Assembly (NCBI GenBank): GCA_002478145.1
Contig: DLMI01000059.1
Span: 26,478-90,477 of the forward strand
Direction of reading: 5' to 3'
Length of the DNA stretch: 64,000 bases
From: Acidobacteria bacterium UBA7540
Lineage (GTDB): Bacteria; Acidobacteriota; Terriglobia; UBA7540
Positions within the stretch are counted from its first letter, which is position 1; each line of letters starts with the position of its first letter. Both the position numbers and the translations under genes were made by a program. The notes under the pieces are model-generated. The model searched no databases. It had not been told where the DNA came from and worked only from the letters and a program-made list of their open reading frames with translations. This document shows positions 26,210 to 36,030 of this stretch, piece after piece.

Positions 26210-29002
26210 CTACCACTGGAATTCCACGCGCGTGCGGCGTGCGGAAAACTCCTCGTATGGCCCCACGCGCAACGTCCGGACGTGTCCCGGCCGATCCGAA
26301 TAGGCCAAGACGAACGTCAGGATGTTTCTTCCGGCAGGAGCGAAGTACGGGTATGGGAGATAGAACTCCTTTTGTGGTCCAACGGTCACGTAGCGCCCAA
26401 CAAACTTGCCATTGAGATAGAGCAGAGCGTCGCGGTCAGCCTCGAAGGTCAGTTTCCAGGGCGCTGTCCAGCCCGGTTCCACCCCAGGCAAGGCAAATCC
26501 CGTTTGGTACCACGTGAATGCCGGAACCAGTTCGAGCGCTGGACCTGATGCCTGGTAAGACGCCGGACTCCAGGCAGCGGCTGCAAAATCCGGGTCTACG
26601 TCCCGTCCTCGCATAGGCGCCGAAAAGCGCTGGATTTGCCAGGAAGCAATGGCTACGCCGCTTCGGGCGTCGCTCCCCATGCGCACAAATTCGATGCCCT
26701 TCAAATCGCTCATCTCTTCGCCGCCATTGTACGCCCCAAAGGCCTCATAAGCGATTTCAAGCGCGTTTGTCCCTGGCTTGGCGTATTTTGCCAGTTCGAA
26801 TTCGATAGCTTTCGCCGGCTTCAACGCTTCTTCGACCGGCTTCCCGTTGATAAAGACCTTTATCACATCATCCGCGAAAGTCGAAATGAACATCTTCGGT
26901 TCGTTGTTGTAATTGAACTGAGCCTTATACTTTACGTAACCATAGGGGACAGGACCGGTGTCTTCCAGGGCGCCAGGCGCGTTGCTCTGCCAATGGCCGG
27001 AGCTAGTGTCAAATCTCTCCACCCAGGCCTGCCCGTTGCTCAAATCGAACGGCTTATAGGGCAGGGCCGGCGTTGTGATACGAAGACGCGCAATTCGCCG
27101 CTCGCGTTCGTAGGCAAACTCCGTCAGCGCGCCATCAACCCAACACTTGCCAGGCTTGGCAGGAAGCAATAGGGTCAGTTCGTGCTCGCCGGGCTGGAAA
27201 TCCAAATCGGCCCAAATCCGACTCGCATGTGAACCGCTACCTGCAAACATGTAGCTGTGCGCCATGAAGGGAACAGCGAAGGGCTTGGTCTCCTCCGACC
27301 CGGGAACACCCTTGGAAGGGAACTCACTGACCCACGTCCGCAGGGCACGGTCGCGGGGTAACAGGATAACCAGAAGGTGGTCATTCACCAGGAGGAGCTT
27401 CTCGGTCTTCTCGAATCGAACGCCAAAGACCACCGATTCATATTCCGGGTCCCAGTACTGGTAAATCGTTTCGCCTTCCACATGGGGTTCGTCTCTGGTC
27501 GCCAGGGAGATCTCCGCCACACGCCCCGGCATGTCGTAGAGGATGAGGAAATGGCGGTCGAGGTTCAGGCCGTGAGCCAGCACCTCCGCCGTCGAGTAAC
27601 GGAGCTGACTGCCGGGGATGGGCACCTGCACGGCCAGCATTTTCATTTCGCGGGGACCGATGACCAGTTCGCCCTCGCGCGGCACACTAATCCTGCGTTT
27701 CGTGGGACTGTTAGGATCAACGAAGGTCATCTTATAGCGTTGCTCGGCGTTGGCGTTTTCGCGCACGAAGACCACCGCGCTCTGGCCGTTTAGCCTCTCC
27801 GTGGCGCTGAGGTTGGGGTTCGTAGACTCGGCGCCGCCTTCGAGCGCTTGAGCCCGTGCCAGCACATCCCCATGCAGGCGGAGGAACTGGCAGATCCCAC
27901 GGGCCGCGTAATACTTGTCCCACAAGCCACCCGGCTCGCCAATCGGTGCAGCGTAATCGTAAGTGGTGGTGAGGGTCTTGGCGGCCCAATCGAAATTCGT
28001 TCCTCCATAACCCATGTAGTAGTTGAAGAAGGTTACTCCCTGCTCGAGTACTGTCTTGGTGAGCGTGTCGATCTGCTCAGCGTTCACCCCTTCCTGGTCT
28101 ACGGATAGTTTCCCGCCAAACTGGCTGAACCAGCCTCCTTGCAATTCGGTGATGCCAAGCGGGGAGAAAGGCTCTTCCTTGCGCAGTTCAGAGAGCTTTG
28201 GAACAACCTGTTCCACGATTTTCCAGCGCGGGTAGAAATTGCACGTATCCATGATCTTGGCCATGTCGGGGTCCGAGTTCTCCCGCGCCTGCTTGGTCCA
28301 ACAGGTGATGACCGGCACGTCGATGCCTGCTGCCCAGACCATGTTGGCCAGGGCCCGGACGTACTCGCGCTTGTCCGCGTCGGGCATGGGAGGACTGAAG
28401 TCGTATTCGTTCTCTACCTGCACCATGATGATGGGGCCGCCAACGGTAATCTGGTGCCGCTCAATCACCGGCAAAACCTGGTCGTACCAGTACTGCGATG
28501 TCTTGATGCTCTCCGCATGGTTGGTGCGAAGAGGGAACCGCATCGTGGCCACCCAGTCGGGAAATCCGCCGCGCTCCCACTCCGCGCAGACATAGGGACC
28601 GGGCCGGGCGATCATGTAAAAGCCCATGTCGTGGACAAGCTTGATGAAGTCCTCAAACTCCGTCAGGTTCGACTTGCCTTTCTCCGGCTCGTGATAGTTC
28701 CAGAAGGCGTAGGTCTCAATGGTGTTGAAGCCCGCTGCCTTGAACTTTGTCAGACGGTCATGCCACAGCGCCTTGGGGCAACGCGGGTAATGAAACGCCC
28801 CGCTGAAGATGACCGTGTCTTTACGATTGATCGTGAAACAGCTCGAGTCGTAGCGGATGATGTGCGGGTTGTCGAACTCCATCTGGGCCGGCAACGCTAA
28901 GAGGGTCTCCAGGTGCGCGCCGCCAGAGCGGCCCACGCCCAGGCGGGCAATCAGCGGCGCTGCCAAAGTGGATTGCAGAAAATTTCGTCGGGATGATTTC
29001 AT
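26210..29002 (-). CDS. Secreted GH35 beta-galactosidase
   Basis: 930 residues. A Tat-like signal (SSRRNFLQSTLAAPLIARLG) starts the protein from the ATG at 29002, with GGAG upstream; the 20 extra residues of the longer frame are not needed. The GH35 barrel shows SGAFHYPRCPKALWHDRL, TYAFWNYHEPEKG, ARPGPYVCAEWERGGFPDW, IMVQVENEYD (acid/base Glu) and GITELQGGWFS (nucleophile Glu), then beta-sandwich domains to the C-terminus. It would release galactose from glycans outside the cytoplasm; a galactonate dehydratase-like gene follows upstream on the map in the same orientation, so the two may form a galactose-use pair. Confidence 0.9.
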   Translation of the reverse strand: MKSSRRNFLQSTLAAPLIARLGVGRSGGAHLETLLALPAQMEFDNPHIIRYDSSCFTINRKDTVIFSGAFHYPRCPKALWHDRLTKFKAAGFNTIETYAFWNYHEPEKGKSNLTEFEDFIKLVHDMGFYMIARPGPYVCAEWERGGFPDWVATMRFPLRTNHAESIKTSQYWYDQVLPVIERHQITVGGPIIMVQVENEYDFSPPMPDADKREYVRALANMVWAAGIDVPVITCWTKQARENSDPDMAKIMDTCNFYPRWKIVEQVVPKLSELRKEEPFSPLGITELQGGWFSQFGGKLSVDQEGVNAEQIDTLTKTVLEQGVTFFNYYMGYGGTNFDWAAKTLTTTYDYAAPIGEPGGLWDKYYAARGICQFLRLHGDVLARAQALEGGAESTNPNLSATERLNGQSAVVFVRENANAEQRYKMTFVDPNSPTKRRISVPREGELVIGPREMKMLAVQVPIPGSQLRYSTAEVLAHGLNLDRHFLILYDMPGRVAEISLATRDEPHVEGETIYQYWDPEYESVVFGVRFEKTEKLLLVNDHLLVILLPRDRALRTWVSEFPSKGVPGSEETKPFAVPFMAHSYMFAGSGSHASRIWADLDFQPGEHELTLLLPAKPGKCWVDGALTEFAYERERRIARLRITTPALPYKPFDLSNGQAWVERFDTSSGHWQSNAPGALEDTGPVPYGYVKYKAQFNYNNEPKMFISTFADDVIKVFINGKPVEEALKPAKAIEFELAKYAKPGTNALEIAYEAFGAYNGGEEMSDLKGIEFVRMGSDARSGVAIASWQIQRFSAPMRGRDVDPDFAAAAWSPASYQASGPALELVPAFTWYQTGFALPGVEPGWTAPWKLTFEADRDALLYLNGKFVGRYVTVGPQKEFYLPYPYFAPAGRNILTFVLAYSDRPGHVRTLRVGPYEEFSARRTRVEFQW

Positions 29003-29147
29003 GAGGTTTACTCCGGGTCTCCAGCCGACAACTTGTTTGGGGATGGTGAAATATATTGCCATCTCGAGCCTGGCGCCGGCGCCTGCCCCGGTCCCGCGAG
29101 GCGGGATGGGTCTTGGCGCAGCGAAGAGTGCCGCCCGGACAGCGGCG

Positions 29148-30299
29148 CTACTTGATGAACTGGCGCATGTGCCAGTTGGCTTCCCACATGTTGAAGAAGC
29201 CCTCCTTCATGGGGTGCTCCTTAATGAGGTCTTCGTTCAGCGAGACGCCCAAGCCGGGTCCTTCTGGCGGATAGAAGTAGCCATCTTTCGGACGCGGTGT
29301 TCCCGGCACGGCATCCACCACCCAGGTCTCCGAAAAGTCGTCGAAGCACTCCTGGATTTTGAGGTTGGTGGTGCAGAAATCGAAATGGACGCTGGCCGCC
29401 GTGCATACGGGGCCGTTGGAGTTGTGCGGCGCCATCACCATCGACCGCACATCTGCCATGGCCGCGATCTTTTTCATCTCCATGATTCCGCCCGTGTGGA
29501 TGACGTCTACCTGAAGGATGTCCGGCTGCCCATTCTCAATCACTTCGCGGCATCCGTAACGCGTGAGACAGCGTTCGCCGGTGGCCACGGGAACGTTGAC
29601 GTGGTCCACAACTTTTCTCAGCGAGGGCACGTCCTCCGGCGGGCAGGGTTCTTCAATCCAGCCAGGGTTGTAAGGTTCCAGCATGCGAGCCAGCTCGATG
29701 GCCGTAGCGGCGCTGAAGCGTCCGTGCATTTCAACGAAGATCTCAATGTCCGGGCCTACCGCTTCGCGTATGGCCGCTACCAGTTCCACAGACCGGGCTT
29801 TCTCTTGGCGCGTCAATTCCAGCGAGCCTGGACCAAAGGGATCGACTTTGAGGGCTTTGTACCCTTTTTCGAGCACCACCTGCACGCGCTTCGCGAACTC
29901 CTCCGGCTTGCGCTCCACGGTGTACCAGGCGTTGGCGTAAGCTTTGACTTTTTCGTGGCAGCGCCCGCCCAGCAGTTTCCACACGGGTTGCCCCACGGCT
30001 TTGCCAACGATGTCCCAGCAGGCAAGCTCAATCCCGCTCATTACGGTGGTGGCGATCACGCCCCCGCGCCAGAATTCGTTGCGGTACATCCTCAGCCAAA
30101 GATCTTCGATGTTAAAAGGGTCCGAGCCAATGACGTGTCGGCGTGTGGCCCCCTGAACGTATCCGAGCACACCTTCCTCGCGGTTCTGAAGCGTGCATTC
30201 GCCTATTCCAACCAGCCCCTCGTCGGTCTTGACTCTCAGAAAAATGAGGTTTCGCCAGCTCGTTCCCAGGACCAGCGGCTCGACAGCAGTGATTTTCAC
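29148..30299 (-). CDS. Mandelate racemase/enolase-superfamily sugar-acid dehydratase (galactonate dehydratase-like)
   Basis: 383 residues. Superfamily elements: the N-terminal capping domain; KGYKALKVDPFG with the barrel Lys; metal ligands in EMHGRF, EEPCPPED and GERCL; and MAPHNSNGP with the catalytic His. The wording of these blocks is closest to D-galactonate dehydratase-type enzymes, which remove water from an aldonic acid to give a 2-keto-3-deoxy acid. The start is GTG 30299 behind AGGAGG. It lies 145 bases upstream of the GH35 gene on the same strand. Exact sugar acid not certain. Confidence 0.8.
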   Translation of the reverse strand: MKITAVEPLVLGTSWRNLIFLRVKTDEGLVGIGECTLQNREEGVLGYVQGATRRHVIGSDPFNIEDLWLRMYRNEFWRGGVIATTVMSGIELACWDIVGKAVGQPVWKLLGGRCHEKVKAYANAWYTVERKPEEFAKRVQVVLEKGYKALKVDPFGPGSLELTRQEKARSVELVAAIREAVGPDIEIFVEMHGRFSAATAIELARMLEPYNPGWIEEPCPPEDVPSLRKVVDHVNVPVATGERCLTRYGCREVIENGQPDILQVDVIHTGGIMEMKKIAAMADVRSMVMAPHNSNGPVCTAASVHFDFCTTNLKIQECFDDFSETWVVDAVPGTPRPKDGYFYPPEGPGLGVSLNEDLIKEHPMKEGFFNMWEANWHMRQFIK

Positions 30300-30563
30300 G
30301 GGACCATCCTCCTGACGGGAGCCTGTTTTTCCGAACCGATGCCACGGCGCTCAGCGCGCCTACGGAAAATCAGACGCTCTAATTTAGCTCAAATGAAGGA
30401 AGGCGGCAACGGCAGGTTGCTTCCGCTGCGCTCTTGGGGAACGAAGGCGCCGCAAAACAAAGTCAATCGCAGAAGCGCAAACAACTCGCCCTGGACCGCA
30501 TTACGCGGCGTCCCGGCAGGTGAGGGTTGCTTATCGACGGCGCCCTGGGTCAGCGGCCTTGAT
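30300..30563. other. Intergenic region, no gene seen
   Basis: 264 bases between the ferredoxin stop and the dehydratase start. It contains a short palindrome (gcgctcagcgcgcctac near 30348) of the dispersed type; no frame shows conserved protein. Confidence 0.4.
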
Positions 30564-30815
30564 CTACTGATAATACTGCGCGTTCAACTCGGCGTAGTTC
30601 TTTGCGTTGTCAGGGAGCTCGTCCAGCGCGTAAATCGCCGAAGCTTCGCAAACCGGCACGCATGCTCCACAGTCAATGCACTCGACCGGGCTAACAAAAA
30701 GCTGCGTCGCTTCAGCAAACTTGGATTCATCCTTACGCGGGTGAATGCAGTCCACCGGACAAACCTCCACACACTTCTCATCTTTCGTGCAGTCCCCTGT
30801 TATTACATAAGCCAT
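30564..30815 (-). CDS. Dicluster ferredoxin
   Basis: 83 residues starting at ATG 30815 (MAYVITGDC). Two Fe-S motifs: CTKDEKCVEVCPVDCI in the first half (irregular spacing with an insertion between the first two Cys, as in seven-iron and related bacterial ferredoxins) and CIDCGACVPVCEASAI in the second. It is a low-potential electron carrier in the cytoplasm and could serve the CO dehydrogenase, hydrogenase or formate dehydrogenase in the window. A longer frame from 30962 adds 49 non-homologous residues and is rejected. Confidence 0.9.
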   Translation of the reverse strand: MAYVITGDCTKDEKCVEVCPVDCIHPRKDESKFAEATQLFVSPVECIDCGACVPVCEASAIYALDELPDNAKNYAELNAQYYQ

Positions 30816-31137
30816 ATCACCAGACCCCTTCGACCAATTAAGATATGCGGAGTCAAGCCACGCGGCAAATGAATGGCTTATCACCGCCTCCGCTCGTTGC
30901 CCGTGTTTTGTAACACGGGCATTATTGCTGAGCAACTTTGGCTCCAAAGCACGCGTCGTCACCCTTTGATTCTAAGCAGCTTAGCAACAAGGCAAGGCAG
31001 TGGTGAGTTAAAGGCCACAGGGCTCGGAGTAACTATGCGTGAGAAATTGAGTGAGAAAACGGGTAAAAGGCAGGTCGGCGACAGACTAATTGCCTGATTA
31101 GGACTCTATGGTAATCTTGTCTTGAGGAGGACCAGCT
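30816..31137. other. Divergent intergenic region between ferredoxin and amidotransferase
   Basis: 322 bases. It contains the ferredoxin promoter candidate, a perfect hairpin GCCCGTGTT-TTGT-AACACGGGC at 30898-30919 with no T-run on either strand, and the ribosome-binding site (GAGGAGGACC) of the amidotransferase. No small gene is convincing. Confidence 0.5.
30840..30868 (-). promoter_or_regulatory. Probable ferredoxin promoter
   Basis: Minus-strand TTGCCG (30868-30863), 17-base spacer, TATCTT (30845-30840), ending about 25 bases before the ferredoxin ATG. Position is ideal; the hexamers are moderate matches. Confidence 0.4.
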
Positions 31138-31851
31138 GTGAGGATCTTAGTTTTGCAACACATCTCGTGCGAGCCCCCCGGTATCTATGAAGACATCCTG
31201 GTCGAGAAAGGCGCTTCGATCCACCGGGTTGAAATCGACGAAGGGCAGCAACTCCCCGATTGGCGAGGCTTCGACGCCATCATCGCGATGGGCGGCCCGA
31301 TGAGCGTGAACGACAACGCCACACTTCCCTGGTTGACTGCCGAAAAACGCTGGGTCAGGGAGGCGGTGCTCGCCGGGCAGCCCTACTGGGGCGTTTGCCT
31401 TGGAGTTCAACTCCTCGCCGCCAGCCTGGGGGCGCGTGTCTACGCGGGGCCGAAGCCTGAAGTCGGAATCATGCCGGTCTATTTGACGAGCGCAGCCCAT
31501 GACGACGCCGTCTTTTCCGCACTTCCTCGTGAGCTTCTCACCTTTCAGTGGCATGGGGAAACGTTTGACTTGCCCGATGGCGCGGTCCTTCTAGCAACTT
31601 CGCCCGCCTATCCAAACCAGGCCTTTCGGTGGAAAAAGAAGGCTTATGGGATCCAGTTCCATGTGGAGATCTCGGCTGACTTGGCGAAGCAATGGTCCCA
31701 AGTGCCGGCCTACAGGGCGGCGCTCGAACGAGTGCTGGGCGTGGGTGCGGCAACGAAGGTGGTCGGTGATGTCAGCCGAGAAGAAAAGGCTTCGCACTCT
31801 TATGCCCGGGGTATGTTTGAAAACTGGCTGCACGCCTGCGGGTTCACTTAA
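31138..31851 (+). CDS. Class I glutamine amidotransferase (GMP-synthase-like, stand-alone)
   Basis: 237 residues. The GATase1 triad is present: nucleophile Cys in WGVCLGVQLLA and His-x-Glu in GIQFHVEIS; the oxyanion region is IIAMGGPMSVND. The protein has no synthetase domain, like the 'GMP synthase glutamine amidotransferase-like' family whose ammonia acceptor is undefined. GTG start with GAGGAGG upstream. Confidence 0.85.
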   Translation: MRILVLQHISCEPPGIYEDILVEKGASIHRVEIDEGQQLPDWRGFDAIIAMGGPMSVNDNATLPWLTAEKRWVREAVLAGQPYWGVCLGVQLLAASLGARVYAGPKPEVGIMPVYLTSAAHDDAVFSALPRELLTFQWHGETFDLPDGAVLLATSPAYPNQAFRWKKKAYGIQFHVEISADLAKQWSQVPAYRAALERVLGVGAATKVVGDVSREEKASHSYARGMFENWLHACGFT

Positions 31852-32015
31852 TGTCCTGAGCGGGGGGAACAGTGACCGCAGAATCCCTGGACAAAGGCTT
31901 CTGGCTGGGGGCGCCGTTTCCGATGAGAGCGATTTCCCGATGGCCCTCAACACCTTATGGAGACCGACCGACTGGTCAGAAGGTTGAACGCAAGTACTTG
32001 ACCTTCCGAGCTTTC

Positions 32016-32043
32016 TTGACAACCCTGAGCGTCTGGCTATAAT
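32016..32043 (+). promoter_or_regulatory. Strong sigma-70-type promoter for the yceD-rpmF-plsX-fab block
   Basis: TTGACA (32016-32021), 16-base spacer, TATAAT (32038-32043): both hexamers match consensus exactly. Predicted start about 32050, giving a ~20-base leader before the GTG of the DUF177 gene. It is the best promoter in the window. Confidence 0.8.
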
Positions 32044-32070
32044 TAGACTTTTCGGTTTTTGGAGGCCGCG

Positions 32071-32580
32071 GTGCGGATTCGAGTGGAAGAGTTGGAACTT
32101 CACCCCATTGTGGTCTCCAAGACGTACGCTTCCGGGGCACTCGACTACCATGGAACCGACTTCCGGCAGGCTGCTCCTTTGAAGGTCGATGCGGTCGCAG
32201 AACTAGTGGGGTCGGAAATCCGCATTCGTGGGCGCCTGGGAACGCGCTTGGAGGCTTGTTGTGACCGCTGCCTGGGTTCTGTGGCCATTCCGGTCGAGCA
32301 GGAGTTCGACCTTTTCTATCGGCCCGTATGGACCATTGCCCGCGAGGAAGAAGTCGAACTTCCCGAGGATGAGCTTGGGGTCGGCTTCTTTTCCGGAGAC
32401 GGAATCGAACTGGCCGATGTCGTGACAGAGCAAGTGATCCTCGCCGTACCCATGAAGGTCGTTTGCCAAACGGATTGCCGTGGTCTTTGCCCTGTTTGTG
32501 GGGCAAACTTGAACTTTGAAAAATGCGGCTGCCTGTCCGCCAAGGAGAACTCACCCTTTTCTTCCCTGAAGGAGGCCTAG
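32071..32580 (+). CDS. yceD: YceD/DUF177 family protein
   Basis: 169 residues. LEACCDRCLGSVAIPVEQEF and the C-terminal CQTDCRGLCPVCGANLNFEKC place four to six Cys as in the DUF177 family, which is almost always encoded just before rpmF and is linked to 23S rRNA metabolism. Start at GTG 32071, directly after GGAGG (32061-32065); the TTG at 32059 would place that site inside the gene. Confidence 0.88.
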   Translation: MRIRVEELELHPIVVSKTYASGALDYHGTDFRQAAPLKVDAVAELVGSEIRIRGRLGTRLEACCDRCLGSVAIPVEQEFDLFYRPVWTIAREEEVELPEDELGVGFFSGDGIELADVVTEQVILAVPMKVVCQTDCRGLCPVCGANLNFEKCGCLSAKENSPFSSLKEA

Positions 32581-32711
32581 GCGGGTGAGAACCTCAGTTG
32601 GGCATCTGCCGCCAGGCGGGGTCAGTGCGGAATTCATGGTCAAGCAGTGAGAGGTGTCAGGCGGTTTTCATTCTCCCGCTAAAGGACTTTTCTGAAGAGA
32701 GTTGAGATTCT

Positions 32712-32897
32712 ATGCCAAATCCCAAACGACGACATTCCAAGGCACGGCGGGACCGCCGGCGAGCTCATGACTTCCTGGATGTGCACTCGCTCAGTGAGTG
32801 CCCCCACTGCCACGAGCAGAAAATGCCTCACCAGGCCTGCCCACACTGCGGTTATTACCACGGAAGGGAAGTCATTCTGGTGAAGGAATCTGCCTGA
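32712..32897 (+). CDS. rpmF: 50S ribosomal protein L32
   Basis: 61 residues: MPNPKRRHSKARRDRRRAHD is the canonical L32 N-terminus, and CPHCHEQKMPHQACPHCGYY carries the zinc-ribbon cysteines, so this is the zinc-binding (C+) form. It sits between yceD and plsX as in most bacteria. Confidence 0.97.
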   Translation: MPNPKRRHSKARRDRRRAHDFLDVHSLSECPHCHEQKMPHQACPHCGYYHGREVILVKESA

Positions 32898-32981
32898 GTT
32901 GCGGCGCGACAATCCTCGGGGCACACGAACGGCGCGCATTTCTTATCCAGCACCGGCAATCCACGGAGTGAGTTGAGTTTC

Positions 32982-34025
32982 ATGCGACGCATCGCCATTG
33001 ACGCCATGGGTACAGACTCCGCGCCCGGGCCGGAGGTTGAGGGAGCAGTGCAGGCGGCGCGTGAGGGGTTCGCGGAGGTTTTGCTCGTCGGACCTCAGGA
33101 TGTGCTGAAGCGCGAACTGGGCCGCCGGGATGCCCGCAACCTTCCCATCGAGCTGGTCCATGCCAGCGAGGCCGTAACCATGGAGGATGCCGCCGCCAAG
33201 GCGTTCCGCCGTAAGCGGGACTCCTCCATCCGAGTGGCGGCCCGCCTGGTTCGCGAACATAAGGCGGATGGATTGATCAGTGCTGGTAACACCGGAGCGG
33301 TGATGGCCACCGCAAAGATCGTGCTGGGAACCCTCGCAGGCGTGGACCGGCCGGCCCTGGCCGCCGTCTTTCCCACCTCACAGGGGAGGGCTGCGGTGTT
33401 GCTGGACGTAGGCGCAAACGTGGACTGCAAGGCCCATCACCTGGAGCAATTCGCCGTGATGGGAGAGGTCTACTATCGCGTGATCTTTGGTATGGAGAGG
33501 CCCCGCATAGGACTGCTCTCGATTGGGGAGGAAGAACATAAAGGGAACGATCTGACCCGCGAAGCCTTTGCGCTGCTCAAGCAGCTTCCCCTGAACTTTG
33601 TCGGCAACGTGGAGGGGCGGGACCTTTACAACGGGCGCGTGGAAGTTATCGTCTGCGATGGCTTCATCGGCAACGTGGCGTTGAAGATCAGTGAGGGCTT
33701 GGTTGAGACAGTTTCGAGCCTCTTGAAAGAGGCGCTTTCAAGTACCATGTCCGCCAAGGTAGGTGCCGTCCTGTCCCGAAGGGCCTTCAAGAACTTTAAG
33801 AAGCGGGTGGACTATTCAGAGTACGGCGGGGCCACTCTGCTGGGGGTCCGCGGCGTGTGCATCATTTGCCATGGCGGCTCCAACGCGAACGCCATCAAGA
33901 ACGCCATTCGCGTCGCGGCCGAGTTTGCGGAGGGCCAAGTGAACGAGAAGATTGAGGGTCACCTGGCGGCAACCGCCATCGGACATGTACAAAGCGAGCG
34001 CGGTGTTGGAGCACAAGGAACGTAA
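32982..34025 (+). CDS. plsX: Phosphate acyltransferase PlsX
   Basis: 347 residues. [19 protein letters not shown] at the N-terminus, then [13 protein letters not shown] and [13 protein letters not shown], all PlsX signatures. It converts acyl-ACP to acyl-phosphate for phospholipid synthesis. I start at ATG 32982 ([10 protein letters not shown]); a TTG three codons earlier has no better support. Its stop overlaps the unneeded 5' extension of fabH; the real fabH start is 49 bases downstream. Confidence 0.95.
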   Translation: MRRIAIDAMGTDSAPGPEVEGAVQAAREGFAEVLLVGPQDVLKRELGRRDARNLPIELVHASEAVTMEDAAAKAFRRKRDSSIRVAARLVREHKADGLISAGNTGAVMATAKIVLGTLAGVDRPALAAVFPTSQGRAAVLLDVGANVDCKAHHLEQFAVMGEVYYRVIFGMERPRIGLLSIGEEEHKGNDLTREAFALLKQLPLNFVGNVEGRDLYNGRVEVIVCDGFIGNVALKISEGLVETVSSLLKEALSSTMSAKVGAVLSRRAFKNFKKRVDYSEYGGATLLGVRGVCIICHGGSNANAIKNAIRVAAEFAEGQVNEKIEGHLAATAIGHVQSERGVGAQGT

Positions 34026-34074
34026 CCTGCCCGCACACAGTGGGGAAACGGCTAAGGTTGGTTTGGGAGTTTCT

Positions 34075-35058
34075 ATGGAGCCCGCGGTTGGAATATTAGG
34101 AACCGGCTCTGAGCTGCCGGAAAGAGTGCTCACCAATTTCGATCTCGAGAAGATGGTCGATACCTCGGACCGGTGGATTACGGAACGAACCGGCATCAAA
34201 GAACGCCGGCAGGCTGCTCCCCATGAGACCACTTCGACGCTTTCGGTAATGGCATCAAGAAAAGCGCTGGAGATGGCGGGAATAACCCCGCAGGACCTGG
34301 ACCTGGTCATTTGCTCGACCATTTCTCCGGATATGCCCCTTCCCTCTACCGCGGCGTTAATCCAGCGCGACCTCGGTGCCCGTGCGTGCTGTGCCTTCGA
34401 TCTCGCGGCGGCTTGCTCAGGCTTCCTGTTTGGCATGACGGTGGCCGAACAATTCATCCGTAATGGCAAATACAAACATGTTCTGGTCATCGGCGCAGAG
34501 TTGCTTTCGCGATACGTGGACTACAAAGACCGCGAGACCTGCGTGATTTTCGGTGATGGCGTGGCGGCAGCCGTGCTCGGGCCGGTCACCCCTCCCTCAG
34601 GTATTCTGGCCTCCGACCTGCATACTGAAGGCCTGTATGCGGACCACTTGTACATTCCCGCCGGAGGTACCGCGTCTCCGGCTTCGTACGAGACTGTGGC
34701 GAGGGGCGGCCATTACATCAAGATGCGAGGGAATGAGTTATTCAAGGTGGCGGTTCGGAACATGGAAGAGGTGTCCCGGCGGGTCCTGGAGAAGGCGCAG
34801 GTTTGCCCAAACCAGATCGACCTCTTTATCCCCCACCAGGCAAACCAACGCATCACAGAGGCAGTCCGGGAGCGGCTGGGGGTGGCCCCTGAAAAGGTTT
34901 ACTCGAACATCAACCGCATCGGCAACACTTCGTCGGCCTCTATCCCGATTTGCATCGACGAGTGTGTGCGTTCTGGACGGCTTAAGAAAGGCGACTTGAT
35001 CCTGATGGCTGCCTTCGGAGCCGGCGTCACTTGGGGCGCTGTTTTGATGCGCTGGTGA
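34075..35058 (+). CDS. fabH: 3-oxoacyl-ACP synthase III (FabH)
   Basis: 327 residues, normal FabH length. Catalytic Cys in DLAAACSGFLFG, His in IPHQANQRI and Asn in INRIGNTSSASIP. It condenses acetyl-CoA (or a branched primer) with malonyl-ACP to start fatty-acid synthesis. ATG 34075 follows TTGGGAG; the upstream frame extension overlaps plsX. Confidence 0.96.
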   Translation: MEPAVGILGTGSELPERVLTNFDLEKMVDTSDRWITERTGIKERRQAAPHETTSTLSVMASRKALEMAGITPQDLDLVICSTISPDMPLPSTAALIQRDLGARACCAFDLAAACSGFLFGMTVAEQFIRNGKYKHVLVIGAELLSRYVDYKDRETCVIFGDGVAAAVLGPVTPPSGILASDLHTEGLYADHLYIPAGGTASPASYETVARGGHYIKMRGNELFKVAVRNMEEVSRRVLEKAQVCPNQIDLFIPHQANQRITEAVRERLGVAPEKVYSNINRIGNTSSASIPICIDECVRSGRLKKGDLILMAAFGAGVTWGAVLMRW

Positions 35059-35076
35059 CGCGTAGACTGAGTACGA

Positions 35077-36015
35077 ATGGTGCCGAAAATCGCTTTCCTA
35101 TTCCCCGGTCAAGGTTCCCAGTATTCCGGCATGGGCCGCGAGCTGGCTGAGAAGTTTCCCAGCGCGCGGCGCGCCTTCGAGGCGGCCGACCAAGCGCTGG
35201 GTTTTTCCCTTTCCAAGCTCTGCTTCGAAGGGTCCGCAGAAGATTTGCAGCATACCGCGAACGCACAGCCCGCGATTCTGGCTATGTCCGTGGCGGCGGC
35301 GGAGGTCTTACGCGAGAAAGGCATTCGAGCGGATTTTGTGGCGGGTCACAGCCTGGGAGAATATTCTGCCCTGGTGGCTGCCGGCAGTCTCTCGATCGAA
35401 GAGGCAGTGCGTTTGGTGCGCAAGCGTGGCCAGTACATGCAAGAGGCTGTGCCGGTGGGCCAGGGAACTATGGCTGCCCTGCTGGGGCTCGGGGCCACCG
35501 CAGTTGAGGAAGTCTGCCACGAGGCTGCGCAGGGGGAGGTGGTTTCTCCTGCCAATTTTAATTCCCCCGGACAAGTCGTGATCGCCGGCCATACGGGGGC
35601 CGTGGCGAGGGCCGTTGCATTGGCCCGAGCGCGTGGAGCCAAGGCCGTCATGTTGAACGTCAGCGCGCCGTTTCATTGTGCCCTGATGAAACCCGCTGGG
35701 GAGCGGCTTGAAAAGGATCTTGACCTCGTGCAAATCCGCGACGCGCAGATTCCTCTTGCCAACAATGTGGACGCGGAGTTGGTCCGGTCGGCGGCTCAAG
35801 TCCGCGAGGGACTGAAACGGCAGGTCACCGCGCCTGTCCGGTGGGACCAGGCGATGCGGGTTTTGCGGGGGGAAAAAGTTGATTGGTTCATCGAGGTAGG
35901 ACCGGGGAAAGTACTTTCGGGTTTACTCCGGCAAATCGATCGCCAAGCTGAATGCCTGCGAGTGGAGGACGTAGCCACGTTAAACGAAGTGCTGGCGCGG
36001 CTTGACGCTGGGTAG
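35077..36015 (+). CDS. fabD: Malonyl-CoA:ACP transacylase
   Basis: 312 residues. FLFPGQGSQYSGMG at the N-terminus, nucleophile Ser in VAGHSLGEYSALVAAG, and His in SAPFHCALM. It loads malonyl groups on ACP. It follows fabH by 18 bases on the same strand. Confidence 0.96.
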   Translation: MVPKIAFLFPGQGSQYSGMGRELAEKFPSARRAFEAADQALGFSLSKLCFEGSAEDLQHTANAQPAILAMSVAAAEVLREKGIRADFVAGHSLGEYSALVAAGSLSIEEAVRLVRKRGQYMQEAVPVGQGTMAALLGLGATAVEEVCHEAAQGEVVSPANFNSPGQVVIAGHTGAVARAVALARARGAKAVMLNVSAPFHCALMKPAGERLEKDLDLVQIRDAQIPLANNVDAELVRSAAQVREGLKRQVTAPVRWDQAMRVLRGEKVDWFIEVGPGKVLSGLLRQIDRQAECLRVEDVATLNEVLARLDAG

Positions 36016-36030
36016 TGTCCCAATTCGAAC

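Noticed and set aside
28857..30872. 671-codon open frame on the + strand opposite the GH35 and dehydratase genes
   Set aside because: It is antisense to two well-supported minus-strand genes and its translation shows no family motif; the opposite strand explains the long frame through G+C-rich codon use.
30898..30919. Hairpin GCCCGTGTT-TTGT-AACACGGGC as an intrinsic terminator
   Set aside because: Perfect stem but no T-run on either strand and it stands in a divergent promoter region.
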